Shown here piece by piece: positions 1-9,123 of a DNA stretch of 64,000 nt. The notes below the pieces were generated by a model that was not told the DNA's origin, made no database searches, and saw only the letters and a list, made by a program, of their open reading frames with translations. The stretch spans positions 1 through 64,000 of the forward strand of contig JBDSLR010000025.1 in NCBI GenBank assembly GCA_039916305.1, read 5' to 3'. Numbering within the stretch: position 1 is the first letter of the stretch; each line of letters begins with the position of its first letter. The stretch comes from JACMLD01 sp039916305 (lineage in GTDB: Bacteria > Bacteroidota > Bacteroidia > Chitinophagales > Chitinophagaceae). The translations under genes were made by a program, and so were the position numbers.

Positions 1-951
1 TTTATTCTATGCCTGGTAAGTTTTTTTATAAATGGGCAAACACCAGACAATACGCAACGAAAAACATTTTTGAAGAAAGACAGTATTAAGTCGTCAATGG
101 ATGGTGTAACCCAGGTTTTTTATTTTAACAAATCTACCAGCGATAAACCTGCGCCATTAATTGTTCAACTCCATTCGTGGAGCTTCCCTGCCGACTCTTT
201 GACAACGCTTGAATTAGACAGGGAAACGGGCAAAAAAAATTACAACTACGTATTTCCTGATTTCAGGGGAGTAAATAACCAACCCAAGGCTTGTTGCAGT
301 GAATTTGTAATTGCTGATATAGACGAAGCGATTGACTGGGCGTTAAAAAATATGAATGTCGATAAAAAGCGGATTTATATAATTGGATACAGCGGTGGTG
401 GTTATGCAACATTTGCAATGTATATGAAATCCAGACACGCTATCCGGTCGTTCTCAGCATGGTGTCCTATTTCAGACATTGTTGCGTGGTATGGACAATC
501 ACGCGAAAGAAAAAACCAATATGTGTCGCAAATTATCAGGTGTATCGGCGCAGCATCGGTATTCGATACCTTAAAGGCAGAAGAACGATCCCCGTTATTT
601 TGGACAACGCCGCTGAAAAAACGCAAGAAAAGTAGCCTTCAAATTTTTGCGGGTATTCATGATGGATATACAGGTCCTGTTCCCATTTCGCAATCAGTTA
701 ATTTTTATAACAAGCTTTTATCGGATTACAAAGTGACCGACACTTCGAAATATATAAAGCCTGAAGATTTGAAATGGATGCTTGAAACACAAACTTTTCC
801 TTTTTCAAACAGCGATAAAAAACTGGGCGACAGAGCAATTCATTATCAGAAGTCCGCTAAGAACGTTATGCTTACTATTTTTGAGGGGGGACATGAGATG
901 TTAAGCAAACAAGCAATAGAATACATCGAACAGATCAAGAGCATCCGGTAA
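1..951 (+). CDS. Alpha/beta hydrolase, exported, 5' end outside the window
   Basis: Serine hydrolase of the alpha/beta-hydrolase fold (dienelactone-hydrolase/S9 peptidase type); substrate unknown. The frame is open to the first base of the window, and the residues before the first possible start (a TTG at 70) read FILCLVSFFINGQ, which looks like the end of a signal peptide, so the real start lies upstream and the protein is probably periplasmic or lipid-anchored. The nucleophile elbow GYSGGG has its Ser codon at 391-393; a strand followed by HSWS near base 160 is the likely oxyanion region; GIHDG (Asp at 661-663) and GGHEML (His at 892-894) complete a plausible triad. Local DNA is AT-rich compared with the core genes further right. 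Nothing in the neighbourhood tells the substrate. Confidence 0.75.
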   Translation, partial: FILCLVSFFINGQTPDNTQRKTFLKKDSIKSSMDGVTQVFYFNKSTSDKPAPLIVQLHSWSFPADSLTTLELDRETGKKNYNYVFPDFRGVNNQPKACCSEFVIADIDEAIDWALKNMNVDKKRIYIIGYSGGGYATFAMYMKSRHAIRSFSAWCPISDIVAWYGQSRERKNQYVSQIIRCIGAASVFDTLKAEERSPLFWTTPLKKRKKSSLQIFAGIHDGYTGPVPISQSVNFYNKLLSDYKVTDTSKYIKPEDLKWMLETQTFPFSNSDKKLGDRAIHYQKSAKNVMLTIFEGGHEMLSKQAIEYIEQIKSIR

Positions 952-1542
952 CGGTTGGAAAACCAAAGACATCTGAACCCTGCCGCCAAGACGGTTTAAA
1001 GGTGATTTCTCGTGGCGATATGGGTCGGTATTACCAATTCTCCAATTTAATAAGCTGGATGAAATTGACATTTAGTAGTTCATGAGTTTTATAATGACAG
1101 TGCATTCCTCCGTGGCAGAACAACTTTCAGTCAGTATCGATGTGCATGTGCGGATGTCCTTGACTTCGGTGGCAACTGCATGATGATTGTGAAATACTGC
1201 AGGATGTAGCGGCGGCGCAATTCGAGTAAGGTGCCTGCTAACAAATTACTTTCTATATCGATACGTTTAATAAAAAGTAGACAAGCCGATAGCCTGCAGT
1301 GTGTCTAAAATTATAAGAATAAAATTGACTGAAAATGGAATAGGTTCAAGCCAAATTCACCAGTGAGTAAAAGAAAGATTAAATGTTTTTGTTTTCTTTG
1401 TCAGCGAAGTTGGGTTCTGTACTTCAAGGGCGCTATGAATGCATTTTTGCAGCGCTTTCATACATCCTGGACGGTTGATACACCAGCGCCTGGCTGGAAA
1501 CAAGCAGCTTTTGCAATTAAGATTTGTATTAACTTTATTACT
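952..1542. other. Intergenic stretch, no gene seen
   Basis: About 590 bases with no convincing reading frame. The frame that runs into the DJ-1 gene is open from about 1363, but its first 60 codons do not resemble the family's N-terminus. Nothing with clear structure was seen apart from short AT-rich stretches. Confidence 0.4.
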
Positions 1543-2127
1543 ATGGATCCGAATAAAAAAATACTCATTATCACCGGCGATGCAGGTGAAAGTTTTGAAA
1601 TTCTTTACGCGATGCACCGGTTGCGGGAAGCAGGGTATGAGCCTGTAATTGCAGCCCCTACCGTTAAATCCATGAACCTGGTGATCCATGATTTTGAGCC
1701 CGGGTGGGATACTTATGTGGAACGCAAGGGCTATTTAGTGGATTCCCAGATTTCTTTTGACCAGGTGGCGCCGGGTGAGTACAGGGCTGTTCTTTTTCCC
1801 GGAGGGCGTGCACCTGAATATTTGCGTAACGACCGCAGGGTGATTAGCATAACGAAAGAATTTTATAACAGTGACAAATATATTTTTGCTATTTGTCATG
1901 GTGTACAAATTTTGGTAACAGCCGGTATAGTTAACAACAGAAAAATTGCCTGCTATGAACATGTGAAGTTTGAAGTGGAATCTGTGGGTGGCATTTATGT
2001 TTCACCCGACGAGGCAGTAAAAGATGGCAGAATTGTTACAGGAAAAACCTGGCAATCTCATCCTGAATTTTATAAGATTGTATTCAGTTGCCTGGAAGAA
2101 TCGGAGAAAGCGGTGAAGCCAGCCTAA
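1543..2127 (+). CDS. DJ-1/PfpI family protein (class I glutamine amidotransferase-like)
   Basis: A 194-residue protein of the DJ-1/ThiJ/PfpI superfamily, whose members act as deglycases, proteases, isonitrile hydratases or stress proteins; which activity applies here cannot be read from sequence. It begins with a first strand (KILIITGD) typical of the fold, has a central YRAVLFPGGRAPEY segment, and carries the nucleophile elbow AICHGVQIL with Cys118 followed by His119. The frame is open further upstream, but the ATG at 1543 puts the conserved first strand at the N-terminus and gives the usual family length. An esterase gene starts 40 bases after its stop on the same strand, so the two may be co-transcribed. 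Confidence 0.85.
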   Translation: MDPNKKILIITGDAGESFEILYAMHRLREAGYEPVIAAPTVKSMNLVIHDFEPGWDTYVERKGYLVDSQISFDQVAPGEYRAVLFPGGRAPEYLRNDRRVISITKEFYNSDKYIFAICHGVQILVTAGIVNNRKIACYEHVKFEVESVGGIYVSPDEAVKDGRIVTGKTWQSHPEFYKIVFSCLEESEKAVKPA

Positions 2128-2167
2128 GGAATAATGAGAAAAGGCATTCACCAAACAAACAGTTTTA

Positions 2168-3019
2168 ATGCTGGTATATAAAGGATACGATCAGGCAGCT
2201 CTTGACAAACAGTATAACAACAGGCTGCATGTTCCGGATTATGCCACATACCTGGAAAGATGGGAAATGCTCAGCAGGCAAACAGAAAAAGAATTTCCCG
2301 TTGTTAAAGATATTCCCTACGCTGCATTACCGCGTGAACAATTGGATATATATCCTTCGCTGCTTCCTTCCTCCAAAACATTGATTTTTATTCACGGTGG
2401 ATATTGGCATAAATTTGACAAAAGCAGTTTTCAGTTCATCGGGAATGCATTCAGAAATTACCATATTACTACCGTTCTGATCAATTATCCGCTGGCACCT
2501 GTAGTTTCTATTGATCAAATATCAGCATCCTGCCGGCGGGCCATTTCCTGGCTACACCAAAACATATCAGCATATAACGGCGATCCAGGGCAGCTTTATA
2601 TGGCCGGGCATAGTGCAGGAGGACACCTGTGCGCTATGTTGCTGGCAACAGACTGGAGTCATTTTAATCTTAAACGGGATACCATCAAGGGAGCATGCGT
2701 TATCAGTGGTTTGTTTAATTTAATCCCTATCCGGCTTTCTGATATTAACCAGGTACTGAAATTGGACACGGAAACGGCGCTTCGAAACAGTCCGGTTCAT
2801 TTGTTGCCGATAAATCAGTGTCCACTGTCAATAGTTGTGGGAAGCAATGAAACAAATGAGTTCCTGGATCAAAGCAATGAACTATATACATGCTGGAAAG
2901 AAAGTATCTCCGCAGAAATAATACAGACAGAGGGATTAAATCATTATTCAATAGTAGAAACAATCCTTGACCCGCAATCCTGCCTTCACCAGGCGATGCG
3001 TCGGCTAATGAAAATTTAG
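2168..3019 (+). CDS. Alpha/beta hydrolase, arylformamidase-like esterase
   Basis: A 283-residue cytoplasmic alpha/beta hydrolase resembling the kynurenine formamidase/BD-FAE esterase branch. The oxyanion motif HGGYW starts at residue 76 and the nucleophile is Ser149 in GHSAGGH; the GLNHYSIVE segment near the C-terminus should supply the catalytic His. There is no signal peptide. An arylformamidase would hydrolyse N-formylkynurenine in tryptophan breakdown, but no other kynurenine-pathway gene lies in the window, so a general carboxylesterase is equally possible. It follows the DJ-1 gene by 40 bases and may share its transcript. Confidence 0.8.
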   Translation: MLVYKGYDQAALDKQYNNRLHVPDYATYLERWEMLSRQTEKEFPVVKDIPYAALPREQLDIYPSLLPSSKTLIFIHGGYWHKFDKSSFQFIGNAFRNYHITTVLINYPLAPVVSIDQISASCRRAISWLHQNISAYNGDPGQLYMAGHSAGGHLCAMLLATDWSHFNLKRDTIKGACVISGLFNLIPIRLSDINQVLKLDTETALRNSPVHLLPINQCPLSIVVGSNETNEFLDQSNELYTCWKESISAEIIQTEGLNHYSIVETILDPQSCLHQAMRRLMKI

Positions 3020-3258
3020 CGTGGCAGATAAGCTGTTATAATTCCTATGCAGCCAGTAACTATGGTTTATAAATTATTAGGTAAGATTGATCTGCGCCAA
3101 CAAAAACAAGTATCCAATTCAGTCCCGTTTCGTTGTCGTATCTGGCATTTATGCTGGGTATGTCTTGGGGGCACATGAGGCAGGTTTAAAAAGAAACCTA
3201 TAATAAAATAAGATTGGGCGAAATGCCCACCTAAAGAATGCAGCCCAAGCCGAGCAAG

Positions 3259-3326
3259 AAGGCAAGCTCTTTGGCAGGTTGGCTTCTGTGCTGCGGGTTT
3301 TGTGTGCCTGCCAATGTGCTTGCCTT
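3259..3326. repeat. Long inverted repeat behind the ATPase gene cluster
   Basis: AAGGCAAGC, three bases, TTGGCAGG at 3259-3278 is mirrored by CCTGCCAA, three bases, GCTTGCCTT at 3307-3326, with a loop of 28 bases. The similarity continues less perfectly outwards to about 3242 and 3341. It lies 38 bases beyond the stop codon at 3364 of the minus-strand cluster. It could be a transcription terminator for that cluster, though it has no following T-run on the minus strand, or a structured boundary element of a mobile cassette. The rest of 3020-3363 shows no gene. Confidence 0.6.
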
Positions 3327-3363
3327 GTGGCGTTGGCTATTAGAGACTACGCATATTGTCTCT

Positions 3364-3546
3364 TTAGTTATGACCTTGCTTTGTTTTTAATCTCTCTATT
3401 GATTCCTTTGAATACAAATATGCATTTCCCTTTTTAGTGAACTGCAATTTGCCAGCGTTTCGTATGTGAGCCAAATCACAATCCTGAACTTTGAGTTCTG
3501 CTTTAGCTTCTTTACTCGTTAGAAACTGTGTGGGTTTATTCGGCAT
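3364..3546 (-). CDS. Small helix-turn-helix (excisionase-like) protein
   Basis: A 60-residue protein with a MerR/excisionase-like winged helix: FLTSKEAKAEL at the N-terminus is the helix-turn-helix entry, followed by the AGKLQFTKKGNAYLYSKESIERL pattern of a wing and recognition helix. It probably binds DNA, as regulator or as part of the neighbouring module. Its start overlaps the end of the upstream 185-residue gene by 11 bases, so it is the third cistron of the cluster. The high Lys content and AT-rich DNA match that cluster and not the core genes. Confidence 0.6.
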   Translation of the reverse strand: MPNKPTQFLTSKEAKAELKVQDCDLAHIRNAGKLQFTKKGNAYLYSKESIERLKTKQGHN

Positions 3547-4093
3547 CTTCTTTTTGCTTCTTCTTTTTTGTCTTTCCCGGTTTACTATCTAATATCAAAT
3601 TTAAAAATGATGTTGGTTGAAGAAAATAGTTTGGATTCTCTTCAATCTTTTCTTTTATTAGAATTAGTCCACCGTTGGTATAAGATTCCATTGTTTGTAT
3701 TAGTGCTTTTACAACTTCCTCTTCTTTAATAGCACCTTGTTCAAGAGCAATAAAATCAACATTGGTTTTTGCAATCAGAGAAAGGAAAATGTTCTCTTGA
3801 AGGTTTGTAAAATCATTTCTTGTTGAAATAGTTGTTTTGCTTCCCCAGTGTTGAATGTGGTGGCTGAAATCAGTTTTCTTTTCAGTATCAGGTATTGGTG
3901 AAAATTCTTCGTTGTATAATCCCAAGAAGAAAGCATACATATACAATTCATAATTGGTACTAAAATGCTTCCCAAGATTGATTTTCTTTTCTCCTTCTGC
4001 TCCAAATTTTTGAGATAAGGAATTAAACAAATCTTTATGCACCTCACTATATTTTGGAATTTTAGTTTTCCATTTATCAAATAAGTTTTCCAT
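3536..4093 (-). CDS. Hypothetical protein, partner of the zinc-hook ATPase
   Basis: A 185-residue acidic and helical protein that I do not recognise. It has a central NYELYMYAFFLGLYNEEF segment, a long helical middle and a Lys-rich tail. There is no signal peptide or membrane segment. Its start codon lies one base after the stop of the truncated ATPase gene and its own end overlaps the helix-turn-helix gene by 11 bases, so all three were evidently made from one transcript. An ATPase with coiled coils plus small partner proteins is a common build of anti-phage systems, so a defence role is an inference from context. The ORF itself seems intact. Confidence 0.65.
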   Translation of the reverse strand: MENLFDKWKTKIPKYSEVHKDLFNSLSQKFGAEGEKKINLGKHFSTNYELYMYAFFLGLYNEEFSPIPDTEKKTDFSHHIQHWGSKTTISTRNDFTNLQENIFLSLIAKTNVDFIALEQGAIKEEEVVKALIQTMESYTNGGLILIKEKIEENPNYFLQPTSFLNLILDSKPGKTKKKKQKEDAE

Positions 4094-4094
4094 G

Positions 4095-6024
4095 TTATAA
4101 AGTGATTACTTGAGTATTTAATGTTTTAAGATTGTTCTTGTCAAAAGGTCTTTCAAGTTTTATCCAAAAGGCTTTATTTCTTTTCACATGCTCAAATTCG
4201 TTCTTGATAGATAAGGCTTTTGTTTCTTTATCTGTTGAAAGGAAATCTTTAATTAAAAGAATTTTCTGGTTTTCAGTTTCATAAATTAAATTAAGGAATT
4301 CAGCCGTTTTATTTTCACCAAATGATGATGTTGGTGCGTCAAAAATCATTGGAAAATTCTCTTCCTTTATTTCAGAAGCTAATTCAGAAATCGCAAACAA
4401 TATTGAAATGTGCATTGAAGTCAGCAATGACTGATTGGGTTTGTAAAATGTTCTTCCCTCTTCCTGCAATTCAATTTCTACATATGATTTATTGGCTTTG
4501 ATTCTTTTTGTAAATACAATTGTTCCTGTAAAAGATTCAATATTTATTTTACCAAAAAAGCTGTTTGATTTGGTTTGAAGTTTTGCAATGAACTCGTCAA
4601 ATTTCATTTCTTTCGTGTCTTTGAAAATTGTTTCAATATCACGGAGAATTGCTCTGGTCTTAATTAAGAATAGGTTAGCTGACTTCAAATCTATACCGTC
4701 TTTCTCATCTTTTTTTGCTTTTAAGTCTGTTGAAACAACTTTTAATCTTGCGTTGTAATCTACATTCTCTCGGTTACGATGCTTTAAATCGTCTTGCCAG
4801 GAGTTATAGTTTTTAAGAACATCAACAAGTTTTTCTTCCGCAATACTTGAATTGCCAAGTATTTTATCTCTCTCGGCTTTTTCCTTTTCCAATTGCTCAT
4901 TTAATTCCTCAATATCTTTTTTCCTGTCCGCATTGAACTCAAACAAATCTTTTATTTTTGTTCGAACGCCTCTCAGATTTTTAAGATTATCCTCATGGCT
5001 TACACCTAAATTTACAAGACGGTTTGTGTAATCATTTTTAAACAATGGTTCTTCACTCGTTGTTGGTTCTTCTTTTTCTTCCTTATGAGCTTGACTTGTC
5101 AGATATTCATCAAGCCGTTTCATCATAAATTTGTATGGGTCAGAATCCTTTAAGGCTTCTCTATTGCAAACTTTACAAATTTGGTCTCTAAGCATTTCTT
5201 CCATGTGTGCCTTTGAAGGAATACCAATTGGGAGAGGAACGGCATTGTTTAAAAGTTCAGCCCTTGCTTTCCTTTCGCCTTCTTTAATTCCTTTCTGCTT
5301 ATCAAACTCAGATTGCAATTTTCTTCTGTCTATACTTAGCTGTGAAACCTTTTCTGCAAATTCGTGATGAATCGTTTCAAAATTTACTGCAATCCAACTC
5401 TCATCAAATAATGATGTTGTGTAGTTCTCGTCAATCTTTCGATGCATATCAGAGATTCGTTCATCGAGATTTTTAATTCTTGTGTTAATTGTATCAAGTG
5501 CAGTTGCATTTTTTACATAACTACCTGCTGCTTGAAGATTACCTTCAATCTTTCTGATTTCTTCTTCAGTAGAATTCAAGTGAATTGAAAGTTTGTATTT
5601 TTCATCTTCAAGTTGCTTAATATCCCATTCAAGTTTTTTGTATGCTGCTTCTTTATTTTTATCGCTTTTTGTTGAATCTTCAACTGCTTTTTCCGCTTTA
5701 TCTCTTAGAAATGAACCTTTCTCAGAATATTTTTCATAGTGTTTAGCATCTGAAAAAAGGTTTATCAAGTTTGTTAATGCCCCATCACTTTTGAAAATGT
5801 CAAGTTCAGCCTCGCCTTTGAACATGGAATATTTCCGAATCTGAAAGGGGAAAACTCTATCTAACAGGTTCTTCCCATCAATCTGAACTCTTTCGCCTGA
5901 TTTGTTTTCCTCAACACCTTCCAACATATAGTTTGATATGCTGCATTCATTTGCTTTTTTCTTTTTTACAACAAATGATTTCCCAATTATTTTCTTTTCA
6001 TCATACTGCTCTACAACGATAGAA
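4095..6024 (-). pseudogene. SMC/DndD-like zinc-hook ATPase, 5'-truncated (Walker A lost)
   Basis: Remnant of a coiled-coil ATPase of the Rad50/DndD/RecF-like kind. Residues below count from the ATG at 5927. The C-terminus has a Walker B-like FPMIFDAPTSSFGE segment and the middle has a zinc-hook motif CKVCN flanked by long charged coiled coils. The N-terminal P-loop that such proteins need is absent: the first available ATG (5927) starts in the middle of the N-terminal ATPase lobe. The same frame stays open upstream to 6042 and reads ISIVVEQYDEKKIIGKSF, which looks like genuine ATPase sequence, up to about 6024, where it runs into hsdR sequence. A deletion therefore removed the first part of this gene and joined the rest to hsdR. 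A shortened 610-residue product could still be translated but should not bind ATP normally. Confidence 0.75.
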
Positions 6025-6363
6025 ATCTGTAAAGCGTGTCACTTCACCAGTGTTCCCGTACACAAAGAAGATTTCCTTTTTGCCGATATATTTAAGGGCT
6101 GCTTTGGAATATGCTTCGGATTGATCTTTGTGCCAGGTAAGTCGCACCCATTCTTCTGCCCGTTTGGCTTCAATAATGCCAACCGCCTGCGCATCTACAA
6201 ACAAGACATAATCGGCTGGGCCGATGTCAGTACGGTATTCCTGAACAGCCACACCCAACGCTGCCTTCAGGTTGATTTTTGTATTGTGCTGGATCACCCA
6301 ACCGCACCGTATTAGGGCGGTATCAATCAGATCGCGGGCAAGCTGTTCCGGGTTTTGATTCAT
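6001..6363 (-). pseudogene. hsdR: Type I restriction enzyme HsdR, N-terminal fragment
   Basis: The first 120 or so residues of a type I restriction endonuclease R subunit. NPEQLARDLIDTAL at the start, the DIGPADYVLFVDAQAVGIIE stretch followed by AKR (PD-(D/E)XK nuclease core, with Asp, Glu and Lys visible) and GEVTRFTD are all typical of the nuclease domain. A full HsdR has around 800-1000 residues and includes a helicase motor, which is absent here. After RFTD the sequence changes to an unrelated tail and stops at 6001, exactly where the ATPase remnant begins in another frame. The start is put at the internal ATG (6363), where family sequences begin. No hsdM or hsdS is in the window. Confidence 0.85.
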
Positions 6364-6571
6364 TGATAAGGGTGAAAGGGCTTTCAAGATAAAGTAAAAG
6401 ACAATTTAAACCATATTTAATAATAATTCATCGCGCTCAATGAATCACGGTTAACAGGGAATTATTAAGGGAATAAGTAGTATTATGTTAGTACTTAAGC
6501 ACATGACCAACAAGCGCGTGCGGGAACGGTTAGCGAGTGGCGAACGCGATTTTGTACAGAATTCAGTAACA

Positions 6572-7393
6572 TCATTTCCATGCCTGAATGATTACCGCAC
6601 TTATTGGCGCCACCATTGGAGCAGTTCCAAATTTTTCAGCCAGTTCTTTTTCCACCTTAATTGTTATCTCCTCTATCAACGCAGGATTATCCTTCTTACT
6701 CTGCTTATAATATGGACCACCTTTTATAAGCCCGTATGCTGCTTCTTTCGCGGTAGGACTGACAGAAACTTGTACTACTTTTTCAATGGATATTTTTGAA
6801 AATCCAGCGTCCTGTAATAATGATTGAATGATGGTTTCATCACTCATTGATGTTGCAAGATTATTTGACGCTGACAATGGCTCTTGCACATATTCTTTTG
6901 CTATAGATGTGGAAATATAGGAGATAGCATTTTGCTCCAGCCTATCCCAGGTCGTGAATAATAGCATGGATCCGGGCGTTAAAACGCGGTATGCTTCGGC
7001 CAACGCCTTTGGTTTATCAGAAACAAACATGTATCCGAAGCAACAAACAACCAGGTCGACACTGTTATCATTGAACGGAAGTTGTTCTGCATTGATGTGC
7101 TGCCATTTAATATCAAGATGGCTTAATTTCTTCTTTGCCACGCCCAACATATTTTCGCTGATGTCTGACGCGATTAATTTTGCAGGTGCTGCAATACGTT
7201 CCCGGATATGCCTTGTAACGCGGCCGGTGCCCGCAGCAATTTCCAGTGCGATACCAGTCAAAGCAGGGTTAATTCTTTTTGCCACTTCTATGGCATATGG
7301 TTCAAAGAATAAAGGACCGAAAAATTGATCATAGAAAGCAGGACTGTCTCCCGGAAGATTAACCCAGGGATCTGAAATCGGTGTATCATTCAT
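6572..7393 (-). CDS. Class I SAM-dependent methyltransferase
   Basis: A 273-residue cytoplasmic methyltransferase of the UbiE/Methyltransf_11 type. Motif I is LEIAAGTGRVTRHI (SAM-binding glycine loop), motif II is ASDISENML with the acidic residue that holds the SAM ribose, and the NSVDLVVCCFGYMFV segment followed by EAYRVLTPGSMLLF matches motifs IV-VI. The C-terminal 80 residues form a cap that probably sets the substrate, which is unknown. It has a free-standing position: 185 bases after the hsdR fragment and 148 bases before the AbiE pair. The family covers small-molecule methylation, so it is unlikely to be the lost modification enzyme of the restriction system. Confidence 0.85.
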   Translation of the reverse strand: MNDTPISDPWVNLPGDSPAFYDQFFGPLFFEPYAIEVAKRINPALTGIALEIAAGTGRVTRHIRERIAAPAKLIASDISENMLGVAKKKLSHLDIKWQHINAEQLPFNDNSVDLVVCCFGYMFVSDKPKALAEAYRVLTPGSMLLFTTWDRLEQNAISYISTSIAKEYVQEPLSASNNLATSMSDETIIQSLLQDAGFSKISIEKVVQVSVSPTAKEAAYGLIKGGPYYKQSKKDNPALIEEITIKVEKELAEKFGTAPMVAPISAVIIQAWK

Positions 7394-7541
7394 AACTGCT
7401 ATTTTTAATTCAAAAAAAGGGGCTTCAGGTCATTTCGCTTGTCAATTCATTTGAATAAGTTTGAGCATAGCAGGAATACTACATATGTTGGTGGTCTGTA
7501 AGCGATTGTTTAGTATTTTTCTCAATTTTTGTGCATTATGA

Positions 7542-8405
7542 TTACCGGCTAACGGGTGAAACTTTTATATTTTTCACTAAGTCATTGAAATAAGCAGGCG
7601 ACCAGATATCCAGCACCTTTGCATCCGGAATAAACTTTACAATATCTTCCCTTATTTGGGTAAAGGAAACCGCATTGATCTTTTGATCGAGTAATTGCAG
7701 CAGATCGGTTTGCGTTAACGAATTTTCTTTCCAGTCTCCGGTCTGGACGACCCGTGTTTTAAAGTGATCCAGGTTGAGGGGGACCCCTTTCCGGATATAC
7801 CATTCCAGGTCGAACCAGTCACGTCCTTTAACCCGGTTTTGCCACTTACGGAATAACAGCGCATGCACCTTGCCGGCAAAAAGATCCGGGAGGCTAACAC
7901 ATTTTACATAAAAGGAGAATGGCTTTAATAAAAGTTTTTCTTCCGTGTTAAAGCCTGGAGGCGGGTTGGTATCTACCTCCAGCTTGATCCTGATTTCCGG
8001 GCGCATAGTCGTCTTTTCCTGTGGGATAATTCCTTTCAGGACCAGTTCTTTCCATGTTGTGTCCGCTTTTAAAAACGCTGAGTCTATATTGGTTTTTTTG
8101 GATTTACTTTTTTCAGCTACGGTAACCTGAATGCCCAATGCAGTAAACTGCTCCAGCACAGCATCCAGATAAGGTTGCAATGAGAAATCGGGTATTGGCT
8201 CTAGTAATGAAAAATCCAGGTCTTCGGAAAAACGTGGGAGACCGTGAAAAATTCTTAGTGCCGTTCCGCCATAAAAAGCTGCCTTCTCAAAGAAGCCACT
8301 CCGCTGCAGACCCGCCAGCGCTATTTCCTGCATAATTTCGCGAAGCGCCTGTTCAGCCTGCAGGTTATTTGTTGGCTTATATTGTTCTATCCATTCTGTA
8401 ATCAT
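7542..8405 (-). CDS. abiEii: AbiEii/AbiGii-type nucleotidyltransferase toxin
   Basis: Toxin of a type IV (AbiE) toxin-antitoxin system, 287 residues. Known AbiEii proteins are nucleotidyltransferases that use NTPs and cause reversible growth arrest. The defining motif is clear: FYGGTALR at residues 44-51, followed by FSEDLDF with Asp62 and Asp64 as metal ligands. The C-terminal half contains the FAGKVHALLFRKWQNRVKGR and DWFDLEWYI segments usual for this family. Its start overlaps the end of the antitoxin gene by four bases (ATGA), so the pair is translationally coupled. The gene looks intact. Confidence 0.9.
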   Translation of the reverse strand: MITEWIEQYKPTNNLQAEQALREIMQEIALAGLQRSGFFEKAAFYGGTALRIFHGLPRFSEDLDFSLLEPIPDFSLQPYLDAVLEQFTALGIQVTVAEKSKSKKTNIDSAFLKADTTWKELVLKGIIPQEKTTMRPEIRIKLEVDTNPPPGFNTEEKLLLKPFSFYVKCVSLPDLFAGKVHALLFRKWQNRVKGRDWFDLEWYIRKGVPLNLDHFKTRVVQTGDWKENSLTQTDLLQLLDQKINAVSFTQIREDIVKFIPDAKVLDIWSPAYFNDLVKNIKVSPVSR

Positions 8406-9040
8406 AATTTATCCAGTGTGTTGACCAATAATTGAAGGCTTTCTTTTTTAGGTGCATCGGTCAGCCATTCGCCGATGGTAGTTGTATTAAGTGTTCTCAG
8501 CATTTGCTTATCCATTCTCATGTCTTCTATCAACCATGCTGTTATTTGGGCAGCACTTCGAAACAACAGTCCGGATGTAGTCACGATTTTATCGCACAAA
8601 GCCTTTTCCGGCGTAGCTACCAGCGCCACCTGGTTCGTGGCCAGTTCAACAGCCTGTTGCCCAAAAGAATAATAAGGAAGCGGCAGGTGCGTATAACTGA
8701 ACCGGCCAACGGCAGTTTGGTAGGTCTTGGAACGGACGGTGGTTGCGGAACTGATTTCAAATACCTGCTCGGGAATGAGGTGCCAGTAAGATAATGCCGC
8801 CTCCATGGAAACATAACTCGGGCCTAACAAATGATTAGCCAGTAAATAAGGCTCAGGCTGGGCAGCATTGGAAGAAGGGCCTGCAACAAACACCCCTCTT
8901 TTAACAGGGATCAGCACCTGTTGCTTTACCCATTCATTTATTTTATCAAAAGGCCGCTTGTACTCCTTCAGCATGTGGAGCAATAGCTGGCGTGTGACAG
9001 GATGTCCTTCGAAATTTTGAAATGTTTGATTAGTGACCAT
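8402..9040 (-). CDS. abiEi: AbiEi-type antitoxin / transcriptional regulator
   Basis: Antitoxin and repressor of the AbiE pair, 212 residues. The N-terminal 80 residues should be the winged helix (KINEWVKQQVLIPVKRGVFV), and the middle contains the family core YLLANHLLGPSYVSMEAALS followed by TPEKALCDKI. In known AbiE systems AbiEi represses its own promoter by binding inverted repeats. That fits two palindromes found directly upstream (9055-9087 and 9124-9142). The gene is the first of the two-gene operon and overlaps the toxin start by four bases. Confidence 0.88.
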   Translation of the reverse strand: MVTNQTFQNFEGHPVTRQLLLHMLKEYKRPFDKINEWVKQQVLIPVKRGVFVAGPSSNAAQPEPYLLANHLLGPSYVSMEAALSYWHLIPEQVFEISSATTVRSKTYQTAVGRFSYTHLPLPYYSFGQQAVELATNQVALVATPEKALCDKIVTTSGLLFRSAAQITAWLIEDMRMDKQMLRTLNTTTIGEWLTDAPKKESLQLLVNTLDKL

Positions 9041-9054
9041 TGGGTAAAATAAAA

Positions 9055-9087
9055 CATTAAATATCGGAAATGTTCCGATATTTAATG
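9055..9087. promoter_or_regulatory. AbiEi operator 1 (perfect 15-bp inverted repeat)
   Basis: CATTAAATATCGGAA, three bases, then its exact reverse complement: a perfect palindrome with 15-base arms that begins 15 bases upstream of the AbiEi start codon (9040). Its core TATCGGA/TCCGATA is shared with the second palindrome at 9124-9142, which suggests one DNA-binding protein, most likely AbiEi itself. Confidence 0.75.
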
Positions 9088-9123
9088 AAAATAATTACAT
9101 AATAGTGGAAATTTTGGATAATA

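Noticed and set aside
6485..6799. 104-codon plus-strand frame at the end of the methyltransferase gene
   Set aside because: Most of it overlaps the methyltransferase antisense; only the first 25 codons are unique and resemble no protein I know.
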